Made by a program: the position numbers and the translations under genes. From Dryococelus australis (taxonomy: Eukaryota; Arthropoda; Insecta; Phasmatodea; Phasmatidae), in NCBI GenBank assembly GCA_029891345.1, contig CM056994.1:222619991-222683990 (forward strand): a DNA stretch of 64,000 bases. Direction: 5' to 3'. Shown here piece after piece: positions 31,140 through 42,889 of this stretch. Position 1 is the first letter of the stretch; each line of letters begins with the position of its first letter. Below the pieces are notes generated by a model. It saw nothing but the letters and a program-made list of their open reading frames with translations. It was not told where the DNA came from and did no database searches.

Positions 31140-34002
31140 CGAGAAATAGAAATGATTAGAACGTTCCAGTTTTTAAGCCACAAAATCAGTTTAGCGTTCA
31201 TAACTGAAACTTCATCTTTGACAAGGTTTTATATATCACTGAGATTATTAAATATCTGCAGTTAATATGAGTGGACTATACTATGTTTCATATAACTTCA
31301 ATAAATTTAAACAGTTCTCGAAAAGAAGTGTGGCCACGGTGTACCCCTCCGCCACAGCTGTTCTGTCGTTGAAGAAACCGATCTTTGTAAACAAACTACG
31401 AATTTAATGGCAAGCATTGAAATACTGACAACTTCTGTCCAGTAATTAGGCTACTATAGCTGGTTGCCATTCCCAATTGTTTTATTTTTGTTATAATCAC
31501 ATAATATACTAGTTAGGGTTCTGTTTTGTTTTATTGGTGGGCCGGGGGCTATAGTTTATAACATATTTTGTGAGACGTGATTTTCTCGTAGTTCTTCTTA
31601 TAAGAGAGAGGCGCTTGGAACTTGCATTGTTTTGATGATGCATTGGAAAATATTGTTTGTACGGAAATAGCAATCAATTTACTATAGCTCAAAAGATTTC
31701 ACTTCATCGAAAGAACTAAATGTGATAAATGTGTTGCTGTTAATACCGATATGCAAAATGCACATTGTAAACATGTTTAGCAAATTTAACTTCTACGTAA
31801 AAATCGTGAAGAGTTCCAGTCAAATAAAAGTCCCAATACATTTCAAATATTCTAACAACAATTTAAGAAAACATTATTTACAAAACACACAGACTTCACT
31901 TCGTAATTCACTTCGTTCACTTCGTAATTCCTAAACACGTGCCGAACTTTGGATGATTTATCATGCGTCGGCTACTGATACGAAACAATTTATTTGCTGA
32001 CTTATACAATTAACGAAACACTTGAACTATCTCTTGAAACCAACAAATTCACACTTCACAACGAAAATAAATTTTCGCTCGCGATGGTCACAGAAAATGG
32101 CGGACCACAGCACACAACAAACCATTTTACAAAGCGGCAGACACGTGTCGTTAATTCATTTCACTGAGGAGACTATTTTTAAAAGGCACCTACGACGAAC
32201 TTCACTTAATGAAATACGTAAATAGAAAATTAATTAACTGCATATATAATATTCCGACATCACCAGCAAGGAATTCTCGCACATTGATAACTTATGACGG
32301 AAGAGAGCACAATGGCACCAACGGCTTTTCACCGGGTGAGTGGAGGCCATAGACTCAGCGGAGATTGGTGGAAACCTTTCACATAACCGTAATTTTCGCA
32401 TGCTCTACAATAATATTTCTAAATATTTTTAAAGCTCTGGCTCTATAACTCAGAAAAATTGCGCTTTAGTATATGAGTGTAATTTTAACCATAAATGCTG
32501 TAATTATCATAAATTTCCACATTGTAATTTTTAATTTCGAGGACTATTTTCTTTTACAATCATCGCCAAGAGCGCCAACATAATAACACGCATCCTGCAA
32601 CAACCACCAACTGGCACAGTACTTGGAAATGGGGACGTTTACTGTCTACATGCTGTGTAGGTTGGTCACAACGTCTGTCAAATTTTATCGAAGTTTCATG
32701 AAACAGAGTATACCTTTATTTATGTAGAATAAATTAAAATTCATTATTGATTACGTTCTCAAGAAGTTAAGCGGTAGAAGTACAAGAAGTCAAACGATAA
32801 TCGTTTCTAAATTAAATAATGTTCTATGCCGTTACAATCACATTTTTAGAAATGTATCTCAAAGGTAAGTAATGACAAAAATTATGTAAATCCAAGATGG
32901 AGTCGAATTCTCCTGCTTAAGATAAGGTAATGCCCGGGTAAGTCACAAACGCGCGAGAGTCCATGCCGCTAGAGATACTGCAGTAAACGTCGGGCGCTAA
33001 ATGTAAACAGGTCAGAGTTCGGCATATTGCCCTGCTATGTATTTGCCTGCACGTTATTAAGCGGAGAATGTGGGAGCTCGACGAGGCTCCACTGCTAGCG
33101 AGACCGCATATGTTGGAGGGGAGAAGCATATAAGGCCAAATTCAGCAGTGTATTGTTGAAGGAATGGTCGGTTAATGTTTAGGTCGGAACAGGCTTATTA
33201 GGGGTAGAGTGGTTGGGTAGTTTAACGTTGAGAGGTACGAGTAAAACCTATTCGTATCAAGAAGAGTACACATAGAGAGAGGAGACTAATAAGCAGAACA
33301 ATTAAATGTTTCAGGTTAACTCAGAAGCATATTGAAGGATAATCTAGAAAGGGAGTCGTTGTATAGTACAGACGGAGATAGATACGCGTAAAGGAAAATA
33401 CTTTCGTTTTCAGACAGTCATGAAAGAATGATACTATTCGGACGTTGTGTGGGAATTCATTATATCATTATTATTCTGTTACAGTAAATTAGACATTTTA
33501 TGGAAATATTGAACGAACTGTACTGTTAAATTTCCGTTTTATTTTCCACATGATAATCTTTACCTAAATTTGTATGTATCAAGGAAAACATACACGGGAA
33601 AATATTAAATTTGGAAACTATGGTTGTATTGTTTTTTTATAGCTATTATATGATCTTGTGTAGTTATCCACCTTTACGATAAGTAGCAGAAGGATAGGAA
33701 TTATTTACTATTTCAAGATTTTTCGACAGGTATGCTAGGCGCGATATCAGGTAGGTACATAATATTGCAGGCTATCATTTTTGTAAAACCCTAAAACCGC
33801 AACTGTTTACTGTCGTTTTGAGAGGAATAGGAATGTCATCTTGATAGCTCTTAAGACAAAGAGTTTGGATCGATTTTGTAACTTTTAAGATGGAGTAGGC
33901 CTACGAAATTTGATAAATTTGATTTTGTCTCCGAGGTAAGGCCCGATCTAGTCCAACGTTCTGTTCGAGAATCCCAGTGTCTTGTATGGAAGGAAGGGTT
34001 AA
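31140..34002. other. Intron with a GC-richer island at 32.9-33.25 kb
   Basis: Mostly empty AT-rich sequence. The island at about 32,920-33,240 is GC-richer and contains TATAAGG (33,129-33,135) downstream of CpG-rich sequence. It might be a promoter or LTR fragment, without further support. Confidence 0.35.
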
Positions 34003-34165
34003 GTATAGTCTTTTCGCAGTACTTTCACACTTTTTGAATTAAACATTTGAAAAATCACCCCATGTATAATATTGTGTTTGGTTGTTTCCTAAACATGTTA
34101 TGTATCACAAGCAACTTTTACTTCTGTTAACATAAAGTATCTTATTTTCAGGTAAGTTAATCTTT

Positions 34166-34256
<91 letters not shown>

Positions 34257-34902
34257 TATACTATTATTTCACAATTTATGGGAATAAAAACAGAGAGGAA
34301 AAAAAGGCGTGTTGAAGTGTAGTAAGAAATAGTTCTCATACGTGATATTATTTGACTGAGTGCCCACAAATGTGGTGCGTAGTATGTAGTTGCGCGTCCA
34401 AGGTCAAGTAGCGTGTGAGCTATACGGGCGACACTAACACGCACGCCTGGTGCCTCATCGCTCCTATGCGCAAGGCGTGCAGTGTTTCCGTCGTAACGCT
34501 GTACTGTGAAAATTAGATCTGTAACACGCGATGAAAGACCACATAATAAACTACTGCCGTATCTTTGTATTTTTCTCTTGCCGCGTAAGGAAACTGCATT
34601 GGCAAGCTTTTAAAAAAAAATGCGATATTTGACCACTTTAACAATTTTTTCTTCAAAAATACACTAAATATGACAAAAGTAAAAATATAGGGATATAGAC
34701 TAGTTTTTTTTTTTTATCCTTTCTGGAAAAAAGTCGTATTTCCATAACATTTGTTTACCGATATACGCTTTTGCGCGCAAACGAAGATTTCACAGAAAAT
34801 GTTTCCGCACATAGTCCTTGAGTTTACATGAGGCGGACGGACAACTTGAAATTTAAAACTCGAGCAAGGCGTCAGAAACACTGGAAGTAACTATGAAAGG
34901 CC
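34003..34902 (+). mobile_element. MITE family C, copy 2, expanded
   Basis: Matches copy 1 at both ends (CACACTTTTTGAATTAAACA ... GGAAGTAACTATGAAAGGCC). The inside is enlarged by the (TA)n(CA)n tract at 34,169-34,254 and by an extra segment of about 400 bp (about 34,390-34,805) absent from the other copies. Confidence 0.7.
34169..34254. repeat. Compound (TA)n(CA)n microsatellite
   Basis: About 17 TA units pass directly into about 26 CA units, inside MITE family C copy 2. Confidence 0.97.
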
Positions 34903-34910
34903 TGTGTGCC

Positions 34911-34912
<2 letters not shown>

Positions 34913-35003
<91 letters not shown>
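34913..35003 (+). repeat. (CT)n microsatellite
   Basis: About 45 uninterrupted CT units, directly after the right end of the MITE. Confidence 0.98.
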
Positions 35004-35240
35004 GACGACACTGTAATCATAGAGCAGTTGGGGCCTCACACGCCAGCGAAATGGCCAGCAGAATGTTGGGATTCAGCGCCTGGTAACTACTCGCTATCCA
35101 GCAGTCCGGTCAATAGGGAACTTCTCGCAGCATGCAGTGACCAATCAGACAAGAGGTCAGTCCCAGAGCCTCGCGCGGCTAATCAAAGGAAACACCGCGC
35201 CATGTAATCTCTACTGACCTACTCTGCGCTGGAATGGTAC
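35004..35240. other. GC-richer segment with CCAAT motif
   Basis: Unassigned. Contains GACCAATCAG at about 35,140 and CpG-rich words. It may be regulatory or repeat-derived. Confidence 0.3.
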
Positions 35241-35324
35241 TTACGAACACCTCCAAGTAACCTACCACACGTGCATCGCGTACATTAACACACTATACAC
35301 AGAAAAATGTATACGTTGCTGCAA

Positions 35325-36300
35325 CAAAAAAAAATTACTATTAAGGCATTTCGTTGATCGTTTATGTTTTAATAACATTAATTATTTTGTGAAAAAGTTA
35401 CTTATTGTTAACCATTTACAAAGTTTTATATTCCTGTAATGCAAACATACTGTTGAAGTGTTCATGTTAACAAAGCCTCTAAATTATGTTACCGTAACCA
35501 AAAGTTGTATTACGCTAAAATTAACAGGAAGAACAAAATATTTTGTGTTACTGTGACATTAAAGAAGTATCCAACCAACAACAATGTTACACTGGCATTT
35601 AAATTTTAAATCATAGTATGAGAACTAAATGTAGCCTAGGCCAGCCCTCAAGCCTTGCAAAGCAGTTTACGTGATCCAAATAGGCATATATTTCTAGAGC
35701 ATAAAGTACACCCACACGAAAGAGAACTGGAGTCGGTCGTTTAAATTCTATTTTAATACACCTCAATATGAAACAGAAACAGATGTGTTAAGGTACACCA
35801 GTTGCTAGGACGCCGGGTCCCCTGAAGGGAAGTGCGTCAAGCACTCAGAGCGTGGGTTCGATTCCCCTGCGTGCCGTAATTGTTTTTTTTCTTTAGTAAT
35901 ATTTATTTTTGTGACAAAATAATTATACTTCATTTTACACTACGATGTTTATTGAAAGCAAAAAAAAAAAGTCCAAGAATTTTTTTAAACTAATTTTAAC
36001 ATTAGTGCAGCACAATTTGTTTTGCCGTAACACTAAAGTTGTTTTGCCTTAAAACAAAATTTATTTTGCCGCAACATTAACACGACCTTAATGTTGTCAG
36101 TACGGTAAGAAGGTATTGTCTCAAAAGTACTTAATGTTACAGTAACATAAATAGCAACACTAACACTAACCCTAACAGCAATATTAGTTACTGACGGCTC
36201 ACAGATAACAAAAAAGTAATGTTGAAGTAACATTAATACCGTTTTTATAGAATTATAATTTTTTTTTGTAAATTCCTCAACAGCCATTCCGAAGTAACTT
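35325..36300 (+). repeat. Dispersed repeat D, copy 1, with tRNA-like B box
   Basis: Homologous, in inverted orientation, to 53,960-54,985. Shared landmarks are TTACAAAGTTTTATATTCCT near one end, AGGCCAGCCCTCAAGCCTTG (about 35,640), a tRNA-like GGTTCGATTCCCC (about 35,850) followed by a T run, and a stretch rich in AACATTAA words at 36,040-36,290. No open frame. Confidence 0.75.
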
Positions 36301-37811
36301 AACCCGTACAAAATGGGTAGTTAGTTATAGCCGTTAAAAGAAAATTGATCTAAACGTTACAGTTTTGTCAGTTGACTACTATTCTACATGCACTGTGATT
36401 TCAAAGTTCGTAGTTAAACAGTGCATGAAAGTTTTTTGATAATATTGTTTTAGAAATAACTTTGGACATAATTTTCCTTACGAAAGCGACAACGATGTTA
36501 AACATATTGTGAAATGAAAGAACATTCAATTTTACCAACACTAATTACAATTTATATTAAATACTGTTATGATTCGTTTGTGGTTGAATTCCGTGTTTAC
36601 TATACTGTATATCGTAAGTAAATACAAGCTGTAATTTTTCCTTGCATTGCATTTTTCACATTTTGCGATAAAACTCTCAAATGGCACCTCATTGTTTATG
36701 CGCTATCCACAAAATCCTGCATATTCAGTTGACTTTGGTATATCATATCGCGAGCCTCTTTATGTTATGATTAATTCCAACTCAAAAGTAGAACTGCGCA
36801 TTTTAATTAGCTTAAATATTGGGTTTCGTGTTGAGTTTCAATATTATCCATGCTAGTGTACAGTTCATTATTATACAAACTCATCGGATGTTTTAAGTAC
36901 AGAAGCTGTTCCTTTTAGCAATAAGGCCTGCAGCAGTTTGTTGTGTTCTGCTTTCTAACATAGCAAGCCGAGCGAGTTTGCGCGATCGGTATCTGCTTGT
37001 TTGCTCAGTAAACATGTGCGGTGCTCCGAAAATATAAAAATTATTTTTTACCATACAAGTCACCTCCCTCTTCCTCCCCCTCGACCATTAGCGCTACGCT
37101 GTGATCGTCAAAAATCAGAATTTTACGAAGGTTTTTTCCCCCCGTTGATATGTGATGTAGTTCAAAGGTCTAAAAATATTCGGAGCATGTGGGGGAAAAA
37201 ATTGGATGGAACATTCTGCGCTGAGGGACGCACACAGGCCGGAATACCTTCTGTCCGAATGAGACAGTGTTTCTCATTTCCCGCAATGATGTAGCAGAAA
37301 CGACTGGCGTATTGGTGATGAACAAGTTGCCCTGCGTTGTATGAATGCTGCATGGATTCATTGGATCGAGTCTGGAATCGCTGTTCTGCACCTCACCATA
37401 TTGGACGGACGGGTCAGAGGTTACTCTGACTTCAAGTTCCCCTACACAACACATAATTATTTTTCAGAGTTATCTTTAAAAAGTCGAGATTTTTACGGTA
37501 TAATTAATGGGAAAATGAGAATTCAACGACCTACTAATTTTTAAGAACTAAATATTTTTATTGTCCGCGCATCACATCTCGGTATAATGCTGGACATTTC
37601 TCAAAAAAATCTGTAAAGGCGCTAACATTTGGCTGTGCTTACACTTACAGTAACACGGAAACTAAAGAACATGCATCAACACTAACCTGCAACACACAAA
37701 CGTGATCCTACTCGTATGTTTTGCAAACAAAAAAAAATACGATTTCTACTTTTCTGCGTTAATTCTTTACGCGAATGAGTAAAAAGTACGCTGCGATTGA
37801 GTAAGTGAAGA
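36301..37811. other. Intron, nothing recognised
   Basis: No supported gene or repeat. Confidence 0.45.
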
Positions 37812-37928
37812 AATTTGGACGGCTCTTAACAACGGGGTCTTGAGAGCCGATGAGGGTATTTAGGTGAGTAGGGAGCAGCGCCGGAATGAAAGGACGGGGG
37901 AAACGGGAGATCCCCGAGAAAACCTCTG
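37812..37928 (-). mobile_element. Common SINE, 3' half, minus
   Basis: The minus-strand tail and body are present: TCTTAACAACGGGGTCTTGA ... GGGGGAAACGGGAGATCCCC ... GAGAAAACC. The head is absent. Confidence 0.88.
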
Positions 37929-39306
37929 TAAAGATTTCATAAGTTATTTTGAAAATAGAGCAAGTAAGAATTTGCAATGTTGTCAATGCTGCCTCAAAAA
38001 ATAAATTATCTGTCTTCTTATGTTGGTACAATCGGGTGTTGACCAATGTTGTTGTGGTTAATGCACTCGTACAACACAAACAAAAACATGTATTTTACAT
38101 TTAAGTTAAATAAAAAAAATTTTCACCGACTTTCCTCTGAGGTTGCGTATGTAGACCAACCTATTATGTGACACACTTCGTCGAAAATGATAAAAGAAAA
38201 TACCCCTTTACGCATTTTCGTAGATGGATAATCACATTGTTTTTTGTGACCGTGTAATCCTTACTTTTACTTTACCGTACCATAATGCATATGTGACAGC
38301 AAATGACGCTGCCAGATTGCAGTCCTAACACACTATTCAAGGCGTATGCGCGATCGTAACTGTGTCGCAGCCCTTAAAAATATTGAACTTTTTGAGTGAG
38401 TTTCAGAAAATTAAAAATTTTTCGGAATTTTTTTGGAATGAATTTGTTTGTACCCTGCCTAACAGCTTGTGCGTACTAAACTGCAGTACGTACTATCAGA
38501 AATAGGAAGGGTCAGTGTTTTGTTTCCTGCACGAAACTCGCTGTTCTACACACGCCACTTTAACATGTTCCATTTCTGCGCTCATGCATAAATAACAACG
38601 AACGGAACAGCATCATACAAGAGTTCGAGTGCATTTCTCTTAACGGCATCTGCTATTGCAAACAAGATTTTCATTCCATAATCGCAGTATCATCACATTT
38701 TTTTGCAAGTTGTGGACGGCGAAGCTTATGGCCAACTTATACCCAGCAGCTCAATTTAAAAATTGTGAATGACATATATTTGATTTTCTGAGATTGGGTG
38801 CCGCAGTTATTTCAAGTTGGCAAGCTTAGTAACATAACGGTAGAGTGATAATTTGTAGTTAAGTTACAAATATCTAATTAAATGTGATGTTATGATGCAA
38901 ACTTTATAAAAATAAAACATTTAATAATAAAATGTATATATCATTCAACTTATTGATGTATCATTACCTAACCTCTGAACTGTCATCTCTAGTACCACAA
39001 AAGTCCCATCCCTGACCCATATTTCAATTTTATGGTACCGAAAGCCCTGGATTCAAATTCGATAATATTCATTAAGCGAAACTATTGTACGTATCGTGTT
39101 TGACCTGGATGCTTATTTCTATACTTTTCTCCTTCTCAATCGACATATTGAAGCTTAAAGAAAACGTTCGGGAATTCAATATAAGCCAGAAATTAAAACC
39201 TTCAATGTTTCCATGGTATTACTTATTTAAATTTTTCACTTTCTAATTTCGCACTTTGTATTTAAGCTCTGTTTGGCATATAAAAATATATTTTTAGTGT
39301 TTATAA
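37929..39306. other. Intron, nothing recognised
   Basis: AT-rich, featureless. Confidence 0.45.
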
Positions 39307-39629
39307 AGTGAACAGAGAAGATTAAAGAAAGTGGTGGCAAAATTGACATTCATAGACAGGACAATATACGAAGAAAATCTTTCCCTACTCCATCTACAGC
39401 ATGAATTCTTACTCTTCGACAAACTTATATATGCCAGGTTCGCTGTCCTCGACCTGTCGAAAACACTCGTGTACAATTTTTGTTATGGTGTGATGAAAGC
39501 CCAGTACGGAAATGATGACGTAAGGTGTGCACTGGTGCAGTATGATAGGGCTCGACCGTACTGCGACATGATGCGCATGCGCTTGAAACACGCTTGGAAC
39601 GAAACACGCCCCCGGGTTCCTGTGGGGTA
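39307..39629 (+). pseudogene. Second, distinct Maverick polymerase B fragment
   Basis: An open plus frame from about 39,313 reads LKKVVAKLTFIDRTIYEENL, LHLQHEFL, KLIYARFAVLDLSKTLVYNF and YGVMKAQYGND. This is the segment of Maverick-type polymerase B that leads up to catalytic motif C. It is then scrambled: the region where the DTDS motif should stand reads ALVQYDRARPY. It differs in many residues from the matching part at 9.6-9.8 kb (KPIYVGMTILDISK there), so it comes from another Maverick lineage. The right end is cut by a family-B MITE. Confidence 0.85.
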
Positions 39630-39860
39630 TAGGATGTTTACGGTAAAGTGAGGACACTTAAGGCCCTCCCAGCTGTTATAACAATCAAGCAATTATATTT
39701 TATTGTTACCTCAGACGTTATCTTTCAGGAGCGATGAACTGTACACATTGTGTTTATTATTCAAGAGGATAATTTTATTTTAACACTTTCCCTAAGGATA
39801 CGAATGAGCTAAATGGAGCTTTTAAAGCACGGCCTTAAAAATGCTCACTAAAGTTGAAAA
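39630..39860 (+). mobile_element. MITE family B, copy 2
   Basis: The left end TAGGATGTTTACGGTAAAGT and the right end (AAAATGCTCACTAAAGTTGA) are degenerate. The interior CCTCAGACGTTATCTTTC corresponds to the other family-B copies. It directly abuts the polymerase fragment. Confidence 0.7.
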
Positions 39861-40542
39861 GTGTAATAACTTCCCCACTACGCCCCTTACAGGCACCCCG
39901 CTGTGGTTGCCTAGCCGCAGAAGTCTGCGATATTGGAAATCTGATAAGTGATAATGGAATTTGTTTTGGGCAATTCTTAGTTATTGAGAAATTCAGGAGC
40001 TCCTTTATGTACCTACAGAAATTATTGAATTTTAAACTATTTGGCAAAATCATCTACTTACCGATATCAAGAAGAGAATAAAGCGAAAGTCCACTAAAAA
40101 AAGCAGTGCTGAATTTCCGTATTTACATAAAGTACCCACAAATGCTGCATATTACCGAAGGGCAAGTACTGATTTTCAGTTATTTGCTGTACATACTGTG
40201 CAAGTATTAAGCGTCGGAGGAATGGTCTTCATGGTCCTTAAAATATTATAAATAAGGTTGGCAGATTTCATAAATATCTGATTCGATTACCATGGAGTGA
40301 CAGAAAAATCATCCGATGCCCCTACCAGCGCCTTCAGCTTGAACCAGAAAGTGGCCCTGTGCCAACGAATTCTTTAACTTCAGGGGACATTCCTCGTTTT
40401 TCCGGAGAGTATTCTAATAATAGGTGTTAATGCAAGAATTCTCAACAACGGAACATAGGTATTACCTACCGCAGTACTACTTGTTTGCCATATTTGGTAC
40501 GAATCAGTCAATTGATTCCTGGGATATGACATGAAAACTTTA
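39861..40542. other. Intron, nothing recognised
   Basis: No gene or repeat supported. Confidence 0.4.
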
Positions 40543-40556
40543 TTTATTTATTCGTG

Positions 40557-40807
40557 GGGCCACGGTGGCTGAGCATTTAGTCTGCTCGCTTCCCACCAAG
40601 GCGAAACGGATTCAATCCCCGGTCGGGTACCTCCAGGATTTTTGCATGTGGGAATCGTGCCGGACGATGCCGCTGGCGGGTTTTCTCGGGGATCTCCAGT
40701 TTCCCCCCCGCTGCTTTCATTCCCACGCTGCTCCATACTCACCTCGCTTCACCCTCATCGGCTTTTAAAACCTCGATATTAAGAGCCACACAAATCTCTT
40801 CAGTCAC
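40557..40807 (+). mobile_element. Complete tRNA-derived SINE with target-site duplication
   Basis: 251 bp flanked by identical 14-bp repeats TTTATTTATTCGTG (40,543-40,556 and 40,808-40,821). The head GGGGCCACGGTGGCTGAGCA gives an A-box-like TGGCTGAGCATT and a B-box-like GGATTCAATCC at tRNA spacing. The body carries GCCGGACGATGCCGCTGG and TTTTCTCGGGGATCTCC, and the tail CCTCGATATTAAGAGCC. The head and the clean duplication indicate Pol III-transcribed, LINE-mobilised insertion. This is the best reference copy in the window. Confidence 0.95.
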
Positions 40808-40834
40808 TTTATTTATTCGTGTGGCACTATCATA

Positions 40835-41000
40835 CAAAATGGCGGATAAGTGATATTTTTATATGCTGCTTGTTATAGATACTGTCAGTATACAGACTTT
40901 GGTTGAAATCGGTTTGATGATTGCCGATATAAGATATCACCCTAGACATTAAAATGCCCGCCATTTTCGAAAATAAGTGCCCGGCCTAGTCGAAAACTAT
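40835..41000 (-). repeat. Single satellite monomer, minus orientation
   Basis: The segment with AAAATGGCGGATAAG, ATACTGTCAGTATACAGACT and CCCGCCATTTTCGAAAAT is the reverse orientation of the monomers at 43-45.6 kb. Confidence 0.7.
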
Positions 41001-42027
41001 AAAAGTCAGTTAGTACTTTGTGTGTATTGCCCATTTAATATAAGTGGGATTAAATCTGACAGACAATGTGACCAACCTACACACTCTATAAACAGTATGC
41101 TATCCTTCGTGCAGTATTGTATTAGCTGATGAACTGCTGCGAGATCCGTGTTGTTAAGGTTGGCTGTTTTGATGATGGATTTGGAAGAAAATAGTACTCG
41201 GAACTAAAAGTTGTAATTTAAAATCTTAATTATACTTACAACATATATGATTTAAATTATGTTTGTAAAGCAATATTAGATTTTCTTGGCTATTAGTAAC
41301 TGGACTTTAAAAACATGTTTAGCATTTATTACAGAGTATGTCGACACATACGAACAGTAAACGTTTCCAGCCAATGGCTAGCCATGTTTATGTTTCCATT
41401 TTCCAGCCCGGTGAAGGCCGTTGTGCGTGCGCTTTTTTTCTCGCCGTGTTTATTATACGAATATCTTATTGGTGTAGTCGGAATATTTAATCGGTAGCTA
41501 ATTATTTTTTTATTTGCTATTTTCGAACACAGTTGGTTGTAGGTACCGTTGTATTGTGTTTTCTTGAGTGAAATGTAATATTAATCGGCACGTCGTTAAA
41601 ACTGCTCGTTCCGCCATTTTCCTAACCGCCTTCGACAATGAAGTGACGCAAATATAATTTCCGTATATAAGTTTAAGTTTGTTTGTATCATGAAACGTGC
41701 GCAGTGTTGATTTCACTGGATGATTTTAAAAATTAATGAGTTAATGATAGTGACGAATAAACGTTATTTTACTGAAGTAAACTCGCAAGGATTGCCATAG
41801 AAAGACACGTGTTCAAGAGGTTGAAAATATTACAAACAGTAAGTTTGCGTGTTTTGTAAATGTATCTGTAAACCGTTAATATAATTATTGAAATGCACGT
41901 GGCCTGAAAGAAGCCGCACTTTCCACACTTTTGTAATAAGTGAATAATATTTGTATACATCGTAAATTCGAGTCTAAGGTTAACTGTGGTCAAAGGGTTT
42001 GTTTTGTGTGTGTGTGTGTGCGCGCGC

Positions 42028-42058
<31 letters not shown>

Positions 42059-42879
42059 GAGGGGGGGGGGGGGGGGTCAGCATCTGTACGAATATGAACA
42101 CCGACGTGTGTATCGCGTTTTGTGTTTTCATTAAAGTTATCATTTTCAAAGTTAAATAATTTAAATGTTGTTTCCATACGAGTAAAATTTCCCAATGCTC
42201 CATGAAAACAGTATGCAACTCAAAATTCTACACACTCATTAAGAACATCAAAATAAACCCGTCTCATGAAAGACGTTAATCTAAAGGCCCCCCCCATTTT
42301 TTTTATATCATTTCCTTTTTCCATCGAAATAAAATAAACAGAACCCCAAAACATTTAATTCTCTAATTAAAAAATAACCGGTTGGAATGCCAACCTAGCA
42401 ATATCCAATATCCTACATAAATTATTGGACGGAAGTTAGCTAACGTCAGCCTTTCAGTGCCTGCCATGGCAGGGAACAGGAGGAAAGAGGAAAATGCAAG
42501 TGTGCATATGACTCAAGCCATTTGTTTACAACGTCTTTTTCTTCAGTCACAAAACATTTGCGGTGGAAGGATACACTGTGGCCGTGCTACTTTTCTAGAA
42601 TTGTCAAAATTTACCCCACTTACATAAAATGGACAGACAATACCTAGTTTGGTGAAATTCAGTTCAAGCTCCGAAAATTGAAAATGGTTCTGGGAGAAGG
42701 AGGGCGGAAGGGGAAGAGCCACACAAATACAGACGCACACATACATATATACAGGCAGGAAAGTGGTCTTATAAGCCCTTTTAGCCTACTTTCTGAAGGA
42801 AAGAAAGGCTTACCAAATCACTTTCCTGTATGACTGTGCTGTGTCTCGTGTGTGTGCCTCCCGCCCCAATCATCAAGTT
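41001..42879. other. Intron with GT/G microsatellite
   Basis: Apart from 42,005-42,076, no element was identified. Confidence 0.4.
42005..42076 (+). repeat. (GT)n tract followed by G run
   Basis: GT dinucleotides with a CG-rich interruption, then about 17 G. The antisense frame (His-Thr repeats) is an artefact of this tract. Confidence 0.95.
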
Positions 42880-42889
42880 TTGAACTCGT

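Noticed and set aside
34893-35207. Ser-Leu repeat protein
   Set aside because: Translation of the (CT)n microsatellite.
35800-35880. Functional tRNA gene
   Set aside because: A B-box-like GGTTCGATTCC and a following T run are present, but no convincing A box, anticodon arm or acceptor pairing, and the segment is part of a dispersed repeat.
41769-42218. 149-codon antisense frame with His-Thr repeat
   Set aside because: Produced by the (GT)n and poly-G tract.
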